Source of the DNA: Phymorhynchus buccinoides
Lineage: Eukaryota; Mollusca; Gastropoda; Neogastropoda; Raphitomidae
Reading direction: 5' to 3'
DNA: 64,000 nucleotides
Assembly (NCBI GenBank): GCA_017654935.2
Contig: CM065690.1
Coordinates: 496,402 to 560,401 of the forward strand
This document shows, piece by piece, positions 22,153-34,289 of the stretch. The position numbers and the translations under genes were made by a program. The notes beneath the pieces were generated by a model. The model was given only the letters and a program-made list of their open reading frames with translations. It searched no databases and had not been told where the DNA came from. Every line of letters begins with the position of its first letter. Position 1 is the first letter of the stretch.

Positions 22153-24040
22153 CTGAAACCAATGAAATGAGTCACCTGAAACCAGTGAAATGGGTCACCT
22201 GAAACCAGTGAAATGGGCCACTGAAACCATCATACACCGGGTCAGAGAAACCCATCAGCTGGGTCACCTGAAACCAGTGAAATGGGTCACCTGAAACCAG
22301 TAAAATGGGTCACCTGAAACCAGTGAAATGGGTCACCTGAAACCAGTGAAATGGGCCACTGAAACCATCATACACCGGGTCAGAGAAACCCATCAGCTGG
22401 GTCACCTGAAACCAGTGAAATGGGTCACCTGAAACCAGTGAAATGGGTCACCTGAAACCAGTGAAATGGGTCACCTGAAACCAGTGAAATGGGCCGCTGA
22501 AACCATCACACACCGGGTCAGAGAAACACGTCAGCTGGGTCACCTGAAACCAGTGAAATGGGTCACCTGAAACCAGTAAAATGGGTCACCTGAAACCAGT
22601 GAAATGGGTCACCTGAAACCAGTGAAATGGGCCGCTGAAACCATCACACACCGGGTCAGAGAAACACGTCAGCTGGGTCACCTGAAACCAGTGAAATGGG
22701 TCACCTGAAACCAGTAAAATGGGTCACCTGAAACCAGTGAAATGGATCACCTGAAACCAGTGAAATGGGTCAATGAAACCAGTGAAATGGGTAATTGAAA
22801 CCATCATACACCGGGTCAGAGAAATCCGACAGATGGGTCACCTGAAACCAGTGAAATGGAACAATGAAACCAGTGAAATGGGTAATTGAAACCATCATAC
22901 ACCGGGTCAGAGAAATCCGACAGATGGGTCACCTGAAACCAGTGAAATGGGTCGTTGAAACCAGTGAAATGGGTCACCTGAAACCAGTGAAATGGATCAC
23001 CTGAAACTAGTGGAATGGGTCACCTGAAACCAGTGAAATGGGTCGTTGAAACCAGTGCAATGGGTCATCAGAAACCGGGTGAAATGGATCACCCGAAACC
23101 AGTGAAATGGGTCGTTGAAACCAGTGCAATCGGTCATCAGAAACCAGTGAAATGGATCACCCAAAACCAGTGAAATGGGTCATTGAACCAGCGAAATGGG
23201 TCACCTGAATCCAGTGAAATGGGTCGTTGAAACCAGTGAAATGGGTCACCGGAAACCAATGAAATTGGCAATTGAAATCAGTGAAATGGGCCATCTGAAA
23301 CCAGTGAAATGGGTCACCGGAAACCAGTGAAATGGGTCACCTGAAACCAGTGAAATGGAACAATGAAACCAGTGAAATGGGTAATTGAAACCATCATACA
23401 CCGGGTCAGAGAAACCCATCAGCTGGGTCACCTGAAACCAGTGAAGTGGAACAATGAAACCAGTGAAATGGGTAATTGAAACCATCATACACCGGGTCAG
23501 AGAAATCCGACAGATGGGTCACCTGAAACCAGTGAAATGGGTCATTGAAACCAGTGAAATGGGTCACCTGAAACCAGTGAAATGGGTCACCGGAAACCAA
23601 TGAAATTGGCAATTGAAATCAGTGAAATGGGTCACCTGAAACTAGTGGAATGGGTCAATTGAAACCAGTGAAATGGATCACCTGAAACCAGTGAAATGGG
23701 TCACCTGAAACTAGTGAAATGGGTCACCTGAAACCAGTGAAATGGGTCGTTGATACCAGTGCAATCGGTCATCAGAAACCAGTGAAATGAATCATCCAAA
23801 ACCAGTGAAATGGGTCATTGAACTAGCGAAATGGGTCACCTGAATCCAATGAACTGGGTCGTTGAAACCAGTGAAATGGGTCACCGGAAACCAATGAAAC
23901 TGGCAATTGAAATCCCTGAAATGGGTCACCTGAAACTAGTGGAATGGGTCACCTGATCCCAGTGAACTGGATCACCTGAAACCAGTGAAATGGGTCACCT
24001 GAAACTAGTGAAATGGGTCATTGAAACCATCATACACCGG
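22153..24040 (-). repeat. Array of exon J acceptor and first bases
   Basis: On the minus strand the basic unit is ATTTCACTGGTTTCAG then GTGACCC, about 23 bases, repeated some 80 times. At intervals the unit is longer and also includes AGCTGATGGGTTTCTCTG and ACCCGGTGTATGATGG, the next part of exon J with changes. Many units keep tttcag|GTGACC, matching the true acceptor of exon J. The last longer unit runs into the 22-base array. Confidence 0.92.
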
Positions 24041-27000
24041 GTCAGGATAATCCCTGATCCCATGAACTCTAATCCCTGATCCAATGAACTATCATCCCTG
24101 ATGCAATGAACTCTAATCCCTGATCCCATGAACTATCATCCCTGATCCCATGAACTCTAATCCCTGATCCAATGAACTATCAACCCTGATCCCATGAACT
24201 ATCATCCCTGATGCAATGAACTATCATCCCTGATCCAATGAACTCTAATCCCTGATGCCATGAACTATCATCCCTGATCCAATGAACTCTAATCCCTGAT
24301 GCAATGAACTATCATCCCTGATCCCATGAACTCTAATCCCTGATGCAATGAACTATCAACCCTGATCCAATGAACTCTAATCCCTGATGCAATGAACTAT
24401 CATCCCTGATCCAATGAACTCTCATCCCTGATGCAATGAACTATAATCCCTGATCCAATGAACTCTAATCCCTGATGCAATGAACTATAATCCCTGATCC
24501 AATGAACTCTAATCCCTGATGCAATGAACTCTAATCCATGATACCAGAAAACTATCACCCCTGACCCCATGAAGTAGTCCTATATCATCCTGATCCAATG
24601 AACATCATCCTGATCCCATGAAAAAAAAAAAAAAAAAATATATAATCCTGATCCAATGAACTCTAATCCCGGATGCAATGAACTATAATCCCTGATCCAA
24701 TGAACTCTAATCCCTGATCCAATGAACTATCATCCCTGATCCAATGAACTATCATCCCTGATGCAATGAACTATAATCCCTGATCCAATGAACTCTAATC
24801 CCTGATCCCATGAACTCTAATCCCTGATCCAATGAACTATCATCCCTGATGCAATGAACTCTAATCCCTGATCCCATGAACTATCATCCCTGATGCAATG
24901 AACTATAATCCCTGATCCAATGAACTCTAATCCCTGATCCAATGAACTATCATCCCTGATCCAATGAACTCTAATCCCTGATGCAATGAACTATCATCCC
25001 TGATCCACTGAACTCTCATCCCTGATGCAATGAACTATAATCCCTGATCCAATGAACTATCATCCCTGATGCAATGAACTCTCATCCCTGATCCAATGAA
25101 CTATTATCCCTGATCCCATGAACTATCATCCCTGATCCCATGAACTATAATCCCTGATCCAATGAACTATCAACCCTGATGCAATGAACTCTAATCCCTG
25201 ATCCAATGAACTCTAAACCCTGATCCCATGAACTCTAATCCCTGATGCAATGAACTCTAATCCCTGATCCCATGAACTATCATCCCTGATGCACTGAACT
25301 ATCATCCCTGATCCCATGAACTATCATCCCTGATGCAATGAACTATCATCCCTGATCCAATGAACTCTAATCCCTGATCCCATGAACTCTAATCCCTGAT
25401 CCAATGAACTATCATCCCTGATCCAATGAACTATCATCCCTGATCCAATGAACTATCATCCCTGATCCAATGAACTATCATCCCTGATCCAATGAACTAT
25501 CATCCCTGATTCAATGAACTATCACCCCTGATCCACTCCCCTATTACTGCTGGTCTCATGAACTATCATCCCTGATCCCATGAGCGTGCGGAGGTGATGG
25601 CATGAACGATCATCCCTGATTCAATGGATGAGCGGCGTGGGTGCAACGCCACTGTAATCCCTGATCCCATGAACTATCATCCCTGATCGCATGAACTATC
25701 ATCCCTGATCCAATGAACCAACATCCCTGAAACAAAACCCTCTAATCCCTGATCCAATGAACTATTATCCCTGATCCCATGAACTATCATCCCTGATCCA
25801 ATGAACTATAATCCCTGATCCCCTGAACTATAATCCCTGATCCAATGAAGTATCATCCCTGATCCAATGAAGTATCATCCCTGATCCAATGAACTATCAT
25901 CCCTGATCCCATGAACTATAATCCCTGATCCAATGAACTATCAACCCTGATGCCATGAACTATAATCCCTGATCCAATGAACTCTCAACCCTGATGCCAT
26001 GAACTATAATCCCTGATCCAATGAACTATCAACCCTGATCCCAATGAACTATAATCCCTGATCCAATGAACTCTCAACCCTGATGCCATGAACTATAATC
26101 CCTGATCCAATGAACTATCAACCCTGATGCCATGAACTCTAATCCCTGATCCAATGAACTATCATCCCTGATCCAATGAACTATCATCCCAATGAACTAT
26201 CATCCCTGATCCAATGAACTATCATCCCTGATCCAATGAACTATAATCCCTGATCCCATGAACTATCATCCCTGATGCAATGAACTCTAATCCCTGATCC
26301 AATGAACTCTAATCCCTGATCCCATGAACTATCATCCCTGATCCAATGAACTCTAATCCCTGATCCAATGAACTCTAATCCCTGATCCAATGAACTATCA
26401 TCCCTGATCCAATGAACTATCATCCCTGATCCAATGAACTATAATCCCTGATCCAATGAACTCTAATCCCTGATCCAATGAACTATCATCCCTGATCCCA
26501 TGAACTATAATCCCTGATCCAATGAACTATCATCCCTGATGCAATGAACTCTAATCCCTGATCCCATGAACTATCATCCCTGATCCAATGAATAACCCCT
26601 TCACTCCCCTTGAACTGCTGGTCTCAGATTCTGCGACCTGAGCAAGCATAGGTGTGGCTGCGATTTGAGATTCAGAATGAGCAGCGTAGGAGCAACGCCA
26701 CTGTACAGCCCAGAAGATGGGACAGGCAAAACCCCCCTCATCAAACAAAAAACAAACAAAAAAAAAAAACCCATCAAATCCCTGATCCAATGAACTATTA
26801 TCCCTGATCCCATGAACTATCATCCCTGATCCAATGAACTATCATCCCTGATCCAATGAACTATTATCCCTGATCCCATGAACTATCATCCCTGATCCAA
26901 TGAACTATAACCCCTGATCCAATGAACTCCCATCCCTGATCCCATGAACTATAATCCCTGATCCCATGAAGTATCATCCCTGATCCAATGAAGTATCATC

Positions 27001-27835
27001 CCTGATCCAATGAACTCATATCCCTGATCCAATGAACTATAATCCCTGATCCAATGAACTATCATCCCTGATGCAATGAACTATAATCCCTGATCCAATG
27101 AACTCTAATCCCTGATCCAATGAACTATCATCCCTGATCCAATGAACTATTATCCCTGATCCCATGAACTATCATCCCTGATCCCATGAACTATCATCCC
27201 TGATCCAATGAACTATCATCCCTGATCCCATGAACTATAATCCCTGATCCCATGAACTATCATCCCTGATCCAATGAACTATCATCCCTGATGCAATGAA
27301 CTATAATCCCTGATCCAATGAACTATCAACCCTGATATCATCCCTGATCCAATGAACTATCATCCCTGATCCCATGAAGTATCATCCCTGATCCAATGAA
27401 CTCTCATCCCTGATCCAATGAACTATTATCCCTGATCCCATGAACTATCATCCCTGATCCCATGAACTATATCCCTGATCCCATGAAGTATCATCCCTGA
27501 TCCCATGAACTATCATCCCTGATCCAATGAACTATCATCCCTGATCCCATGAACTATAATCCCTGATCCAATGAACTATCAACCCTGATCCAATGAACTA
27601 TCATCCCTGATCCAATGAACTATCATCCCTGATCCAATGAACTATAATCCCTGATCCAATGAACTATCATCCCTGATCCAATGAACTATCATCCCTGATC
27701 CAATGAACTCTAATCCCTGATCCAATGAACTCTAACCCCTGATCCAATGAACCATAATCCCTGATCCCATGAACTGTCATCCCTGATCTAATAAACTTTA
27801 ATCCCTGATCCAAAACCAACCAACACGCTGATCTT
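24041..27835. repeat. 22-bp tandem array
   Basis: About 170 copies of CCCTGATCCAATGAACTATCAT and its variants (CCAATG, CCCATG or GCAATG; CTATCA, CTCTAA or CTATAA). It is broken by non-repeat sequence at 26595-26780 and by a mosaic of that sequence at 25540-25740. It lies between the exon J acceptor array and the element at 27854. A shorter version is at 58873-61437. Confidence 0.96.
26595..26780. other. Non-repeat interruption of the 22-bp array
   Basis: About 185 bases from CCCTTCACTCCCCTTGAACTG to an A-rich end (CAAACAAAAAAAAAAAACC). A near-identical copy breaks the array at 60463-60625. The A-rich end is suggestive of a retroposed fragment, but I see no promoter boxes or family signature. 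Confidence 0.6.
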
Positions 27836-27853
27836 GTAACAAGGAAATAATCT

Positions 27854-29805
27854 CAGACCTGCCACATTTTAGAAATGAAAAAGAGGGGTGGGGTCTGGGG
27901 GCCGGCGTAGGCCCCCAGTGGGGTACAGGGGCAACACCCCGTTGGGGGTCATGGGGCCGGCGTAGGCCCCAGTGGGGTACAGGGGCAACACCCCGTTGGG
28001 GGTCATGGGGCCGGCGTAGGCCCCCAGTGGGGTACAGGGGCAACACCCCGTTGGGGGTCATGGGGGCCGGCGTAGGCCCCCAGTGGGGTACAGGGGCAAC
28101 ACCCTGTTGGGGGTCTGGGGGCCGGCGTAGGCCCCAGTGGGGTACAGGGGCAACACCCCGTTGGGGGTCATGGGGCCGGCGTAGGCCCCCAGTGGGGTAC
28201 AGGGGCAAACACCCTGTTGGGGGTCTGGGGGCAACCCCTGTTGGGGGTCTGGGGGCCGGCGTAGGTCCCCAGTGGGGTACAGGGGCAAACACCCCGTTGG
28301 GGGTCTGGGGGCCGGCGTAGGCCCCCAGTGGGGTACAGGGGCAACACCCCGTTGGGGGTCTGGGGGCCGGCGTAGGCCCCCAGTGGGGTACAGGGGCAAC
28401 ACCCCGTTGGGGGTCATGGGGCCGGCGTAGGCCCCCAGTGGGGTACAGGGGCAAACACCCCGTTGGGGGTCTGGGGCCGGCGTAGGCCCCCAGTGGGGTA
28501 CAGGGGCAACACCCCTGTTGGGGGTCTGGGGGCAAAGCCCCTGTTGGGGGTCAGGGGCCGGCGTAGGCCCCAGTGGGGTACAGGGGCAACGCCCCTGTTG
28601 GGGGGTCAGGGTGGCAAAGTCCTGTTGGGGGTCATGGGGGGCCGGCGTAGGCCCCAGTGGGGTACAGGGGCAACACCCCGTTGGGGGTCTGGGGGCCGGC
28701 GTAGGCCCCCAGTGGGGTACAGGGGCTGAAGACTTTTTAATGATTAGTGAGCAGAAAAGTATCCCAGAAAGCATAGAAAAGTATATAGCATCCTATAAAG
28801 AAGTGTAAGGATTTGGCAGAATGAACTAGAAATGGGTATGCTTATTCAAAACATTATATTGAAATTATTTGTGAATAAAAGTTAATGAAACTTTGTAGTA
28901 ATCTTGCTATGATATTGTTTTCTGTGTTCAACTGTTGACAATGCTATTTTTGTCAATTTGACATTTTGTGTTTGTTTATTTTTTATTGATTATTACGAAA
29001 ATCGAAATATACCAAAAAAGGTGTGTTCAACAAAGATGTTAAAAAAAAAGTGGGGTGTTTATTATTAAAACATTGCAGACACAAGTCACTTACATCATCA
29101 GAGAAACATTAAAAGCTCAAAATAAACTTAGTACTTGCCTTTCTGTAAGGGTTATTTTAGTAATGCAATCAACAGGTAAAAATGATGTTCGGATACGCAC
29201 ACCTGTCGGTCTCATTGCCGATCATTCGCGATCGACGTTTCGTGTGAAAAGTATCTCTATGCTTTGTATAAAGTGTTAAACCACTCTAAGTCCGTTAAAA
29301 ATCAATGAAACTATCCAATTCACTGTCTAAAATAGTGTCGGAATCCTCGGCAGATGACCGATCGATCGCTAATCAAAGTTAACCATAGGCCTAGTAGGCC
29401 TCAACAGTCACTTCACTCTGGCCCCTATAACTAAGTCCAAAAGCACGATTGGCACACAATTTATGGGTAAAAACATCGATAATATCATCGTCTATCGCTT
29501 GGAACGCTACCATATTGATGAAAAAAAAATGTTCCCCCAAAATTCGAAGAAAATCGATCAAAATTAGGCTTCAATCGAGCTCCGTGCACAATGGCGGCCA
29601 TAGAAACAGGAAGTTGAATGCCTTCCGGCTGTCGTTAAAGCTTCCCTTCTGCATTAGAGAGCTCTCACTTCCTTAGCAATATGACTAAACAACGTTGCTT
29701 GACGGCTCTCAAAATATCGGAGTTTCGGTTATCGCGATCGGAGAGCGGGTTGAAGCCAAAAAAATCGGAGTTTACCCGCCGAAATCGGGGTGAACGGCAG
29801 GTCTG
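27854..29805. mobile_element. hAT-type non-autonomous element carrying a G-rich array
   Basis: Ends are inverted: CAGACCTGCC at 27854 and GGCAGGTCTG at 29805. The flanks TAATCT (27848-27853) and CAATCT (29806-29811) look like a 6-base target duplication with one change. Inside, 27895-28725 is a G-rich tandem array and 28726-29795 is AT-rich, non-coding DNA. No transposase is visible, so movement would depend on a related full element. It lies in the intron between exons I and J, only 18 bases from the exon I donor. A second copy is at 61471-63328. Confidence 0.75.
27895..28725. repeat. G-rich tandem array, about 62-bp unit
   Basis: About 13 units of GGGGCCGGCGTAGGCCCC, AGTGGGGTACAGGGGCAAC and ACCCCGTTGGGGGTC. 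Each unit has several G4-G5 runs on the plus strand and inverted GGGGCC...GGCCCC arms, so both G-quadruplex and hairpin folding are possible. Long open frames on both strands (Pro/Gly/Arg-rich) arise from the repeat and are not genes. Confidence 0.93.
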
Positions 29806-29823
29806 CAATCTGTGAGTACAGAC

Positions 29824-29910
29824 CTTGCTCAGCTTGGACGATCCAATGGGGTCAGAGTCTTTCTTGGATGACATCCCCAGAGCCTGGGACAGTGTCAGCT
29901 CAAACAGGTT
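29824..29910 (-). CDS. COPB1: COPB1 exon I (coatomer subunit beta)
   Basis: This 87-base minus-strand exon encodes 29 residues in phase 0, NLFELTLSQALGMSS then KKDSDPIGSSKLSK. Vertebrate beta-COP has DQFQLSLLAAMG and DPLASKLNKV here, and the next residues VTQLTGF are exon J. The acceptor is tcgtgttgcag and the donor is gtctgta, a weaker site than the GTGAGT donors elsewhere in the gene. The same exon, identical, is at 63347-63433. Eight degenerate copies of its first half lie upstream in gene direction (29970-30850). Confidence 0.92.
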
Positions 29911-29929
29911 CTGCAACACGATAATAAAC

Positions 29930-30870
29930 ATGGCATAAAACGATACAATACAGTATAATAAAGTGTGTCTTTATCGGACGACATCCCCACAGCCTGGGAC
30001 AGTGTCAGCTCAAACAGGTTGTGCAACACAACAATAACAATATTGATCATGGAAAATGATGCAATACAGTATAATAAAGTGTCTTTATCGGACGACATCC
30101 CCACAGCCTGGGACAGTGTCAGCTCAAACAGGTTGTATAACACAACAATAACAATATTGATCATGGAAAATGATGCAATACAGTATAATAAAGTGTCTTT
30201 ATCGGACGACATCCCCACAGCCTGGGACAGTGTCAGCTCAAACAGGTTGTGCAACACAACAATAACAATATTGATCATGGAAAATGATGCAATACAGTAT
30301 AATAAAGTGTCTTTATCGGACGACATCCCCACAGCCTGGGACAGTGTCAGCTCAAACAGGTTGTATAACACAACAATAACAATATTGATCATGGAAAATG
30401 ATGCAATACAGTATAATAAAGTGTCTTTATCGGACGACATCCCCACAGCCTGGGACAGTGTCAGCTCAAACAGGTTGTGCAACACAACAATAACAATATT
30501 GATCATGGAAAATGATGCAATACAGTATAATAAAGTGTGTCTTTATCGGACGACATCCCCACAGCCTGGGACAGTGTCAGCTCAAACAGGTTGTGCAACA
30601 CAACAATAACAATATTGATCATGGAAAATGATGCAATACAGTATAATAAAGTGTCTTTATCGGACGACATCCCCACAGCCTGGGACAGTGTCAGCTCAAA
30701 CAGGTTGTATAACACAACAATAACAATATTGATCATGGAAAATGATGCAATACAGTATAATAAAGTGTCTTTATCGGACGACATCCCCACAGCCTGGGAC
30801 AGTGTCAGCTCAAACAGGTTGTATAACACAACAATAACAATATTGATCATGGAAAATGATGCAATACTTC
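29930..30870 (-). repeat. 117-bp array of exon I 5' part with mutated acceptor
   Basis: Eight copies of about 117 bases. On the minus strand they read AACCTGTTTGAGCTGACACTG, then CCCAGGCTGTGGGGATGTCG; this is the first 50 or so bases of exon I with changes (LFELTLSQAVGMSS). Where the true exon has ttgcag|AACC the copies have ttgcac|AACC or tatac|AACC, so the acceptor AG is gone in every copy I read. The rest of the unit holds CAATATTGATCATGG and TACTGTATTGCATC. Confidence 0.92.
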
Positions 30871-30895
30871 TTCTTCTTCCGTGTTCCCAGGACAA

Positions 30896-33430
30896 ACATA
30901 TGGAACAGACATTGAACAGACATTGAACAGACATGGAACAGAGGAAGAAACGGTCAACACAACTCTATTGAACAGACATTGAACAGAGGAAGAAAAGGTC
31001 AACACAACTCTATTGAACAGAGGAAGAAAAGGTCAACACAACTCTATGGAACAGACATTGAACAGAGGAAGAAACGGTCAACACAACTCTATGGAACAGA
31101 CATTGAACAGAGGAAGAAAAGGTCAACACAACTCTATGGAACAGACATTGAACAGAGGAAGAAAAGGTCAACACAACTCTATTGAACAGACATTGAACAG
31201 AGGAAGAAACGGTCAACACAACTCTATTGAACAGACATTGAACAGAGGAAGAAAAGGTCAACACAACTCTATTGAACAGACATTGAACAGAGGAAGAAAC
31301 GGTCAACACAACTCTATTGAACAGACATTGAACAGAGGAAGAAAAGGTCAACACAACTCTATTGAACAGACATTGAACAGAGGAAGAAAAGGTCAACACA
31401 ACTCTATTGAACAGACATTGAACAGAGGAAGAAACGGTCAACACAACTCTATTGAACAGACATTGAACAGAGGAAGAAAAGGTCAACACAACTCTATTGA
31501 ACAGACATTGAACAGAGGAAGAAAAGGTCAACACAACTCTATGGAACAGACATTGAACAGAGGAAGAAACGGTCAACACAACTCTATGGAACAGACATTG
31601 AACAGAGGAAGAAAAGGTCAACACAACTCTATTGAACAGACATTGAACAGAGGAAGAAACGGTCAACACAACTCTATGGAACAGACATTGAACAGAGGAA
31701 GAAACGGTCAACACAACTCTATTGAACAGACATTGAACAGAGGAAGAAAAGGTCAACACAACTCTATGGAACAGACATTGAACAGAGGAAGAAACGGTCA
31801 ACACAACTCTATGGAACAGACATTGAACAGAGGAAGAAACGGTCAACACAACTCTATTGAACAGACATTGAACAGAGGAAGAAAAGGTCAACACAACTCT
31901 ATTGAACAGACATTGAACAGAGGAAGAAACGGTCAACACAACTCTATTGAACAGACATTGAACAGGTCAACACAACATTGAACAGAGGAAGAAACGGTCA
32001 ACACAACTCTATGGAACAGACATTGAACAGAGGAAGAAAAGGTCAACACAACTCTATTGAACAGACATTGAACAGAGGAAGAAAAGGTCAACACAACTCT
32101 ATGGAACAGACATTGAACAGAGGAAGAAAAGGTCAACACAACTCTATTGAACAGACATTGAACAGAGGAAGAAAAGGTCAACACAACTCTATGGAACAGA
32201 CATTGAACAGAGGAAGAAAAGGTCAACACAACTCTATTGAACAGACATTGAACAGAGGAAGAAACGGTCAACACAACTCTATGGAACAGACATTGAACAG
32301 AGGAAGAAACGGTCAACACAACTCTATTGAACAGACATTGAACAGAGGAAGAAACGGTCAACACAACTCTATGGAACAGACATTGAACAGAGGAAGAAAA
32401 GGTCAACACAACTCTATTGAACAGAGGAAGAAACGGTCAACACAACTCTATGGAACAGACATTGAACAGAGGAAGAAAAGGTCAACACAACTCTATTGAA
32501 CAGACATTGAACAGAGGAAGAAACGGTCAACACAACTCTATTGAACAGAGGAAGAACAACAGACATTGAACAGAGGAAGAAACGGTCAACACAACTCTAT
32601 TGAACAGACATTGAACAGAGGAAGAAAAGGTCAACACAACTCTATGGAACAGACATTGAACAGAGGAAGAAAAGGTCAACACAACTCTATGGAACAGACA
32701 TTGAACAGAGGAAGAAAAGGTCAACACAACTCTATGGAACAGACATTGAACAGAGGAAGAAAAGGTCAACACAACTCTATGGAACAGACATTGAACAGAG
32801 GAAGAAACGGTCAACACAACTCTATTGAACAGACATTGAACAGAGGAAGAAACGGTCAACACAACTCTATTGAACAGACATTGAACAGAGGAAGAAACGG
32901 TCAACACAACTCTATTGAACAGACATTGAACAGAGGAAGAAACGGTCAACACAACTCTATGGAACAGACATTGAACAGAGGAAGAAACGGTCAACACAAC
33001 TCTATGGAACAGACATTGAACAGAGGAAGAAAAGGTCAACACAACTCTATTGAACAGACATTGAACAGAGGAAGAAAAGGTCAACACAACTCTATTGAAC
33101 AGACATTGAACAGAGGAAGAAACGGTCAACACAACTCTATGGAACAGACATTGAACAGAGGAAGAAAAGGTCAACACAACTCTATTGAACAGACATTGAA
33201 CAGAGGAAGAAAAGGTCAACACAACTCTATTGAACAGACATTGAACAGAGGAAGAAAAGGTCAACACAACTCTATTGAACAGAGGAAGAAAAGGTCAACA
33301 CAACTCTATTGAACAGACATTGAACAGAGGAAGAAACGGTCAACACAACTCTATTGAACAGAGGAAGAAAAGGTCAACACAACTCTATTGAACAGACATT
33401 GAACAGAGGAAGAAAAGGTTAACACAACTC
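30896..33430. repeat. 45-bp tandem array, about 55 copies
   Basis: Unit GAACAGAGGAAGAAAAGGTC plus AACACAACTCTATTGAACAG plus ACATT. Two sites vary independently from copy to copy: AAAAGG or AAACGG, and CTATTG or CTATGG. Because 45 is a multiple of three and the unit is stop-free in some frames, frames of 250-320 codons are open on both strands. There is no sign of a gene. The same array starts again at 63730. Confidence 0.96.
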
Positions 33431-33439
33431 TAGTTACAA

Positions 33440-33686
33440 ACATACTGTATTGATAACGCACACACACATACACACACACTGACTTCACACACACACACAT
33501 AACACACAGTTTACAAAAGTATCATTGTCACACACACACACACAGACACATCCTGCACACACACACACACACACACAGACAGACACTTCACACACACACA
33601 CACACACACAGTGACACACACACACACACATCACACATTTTCACCACACACACACACACACAACACACACACATTCACACAGACTG
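33440..33686. repeat. (CA)n-rich tract next to the exon H donor
   Basis: About 245 bases of interrupted CA dinucleotide ending at the donor of exon H (on the minus strand, gtcagtctgtgtgaatgtgtg). The intron thus begins with a GT-rich run in transcript sense. Confidence 0.93.
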
Positions 33687-33688
33687 AC

Positions 33689-33778
33689 CTCTCCAGGCCC
33701 CATGTCCGCTCTGTTGAGCAGCTGACTGAAGTTGATGGGGTCATCGGCATGGACCTTCACCACTTTCTTCTCTGCTGC
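33689..33778 (-). CDS. COPB1: COPB1 exon H (coatomer subunit beta)
   Basis: This 90-base minus-strand exon encodes 30 residues in phase 0: AAEKKVVKVHADDPIN, then FSQLLNRADMGPGE. Vertebrate beta-COP has V-PDDPISFMQL followed by a variable linker at this position. It joins exon G (AAQE|AAEK) and exon I (GPGE|NLFEL) without a frame change. The acceptor is ttgtcaacag and the donor is gtcagtc. Similarity to vertebrates is lower in this linker than in neighbouring exons, but order, phase and the DDPI-F-QL core make the call firm. Copies of its 5' two thirds lie upstream in gene direction. Confidence 0.9.
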
Positions 33779-34215
33779 CTGTTGACAATGCACACATCAT
33801 GTGAACAAACTGGCTGGGTCATCGGCATGGACCTTCACCATCTTCTTCTCTGCTGCCTGTTGACAATGCACACATCATGTGAACAAACTGGCTGGGTCAT
33901 CGGCATGGACCTTCACCACTTTCTTCTCTGCTGCCTGTTGACAATGCACACATCATGTGAACAAACTGGCTGGGTCATCGGCATGGACCTTCACCACTTT
34001 CTTCTCTGCTGCCTGTTGACAATGCACACATCATGTGAACAAACTGGCTGGGTCATGGACCTTCACCATCTTCTTCTCTGCTGCCTGTTGACAATGCACA
34101 CATCATGTGAACAAACTGGCTGGGTCATGGACCTTCACCATCTTCTTCTCTGCTGCCTGTTGACAATGCACACATCATGTGAACAGACTGGCTGGGTCAT
34201 GGACAATGCACACAT
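33779..34215 (-). repeat. 78-bp array of exon H 5' part plus acceptor
   Basis: Five copies plus a remnant. On the minus strand they read tgtcaacag|GCAGCAGAGAAGAAG then (A/G)TGGTGAAGGTCCATG and CCGATGACCC. The period is 78 bases, later 72 where CCGATG is lost. The acceptor AG is intact, so these are usable decoys in principle; none carries the rest of the exon or a donor. Confidence 0.92.
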
Positions 34216-34289
34216 CATGTGAAATAGTGTGACAAAAGTAACAAACTAAAGGGGTCATCGGCCTGCACATTCATTATTTTCTTTTTCAA

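Noticed and set aside
27798..28774. Proline/glycine-rich open frames in the G-rich array (also at 61415-62295)
   Set aside because: Repeat-driven; the unit sits inside a transposon-like element and changes frame between units.
30979..33312. Open frames of 170-320 codons on both strands (MEQTLNRGRKGQHNS-type and SSSVQCLFNRVVL-type)
   Set aside because: The 45-base unit is a multiple of three and lacks stops in those frames, so openness is automatic. Mirror frames on both strands argue against coding.
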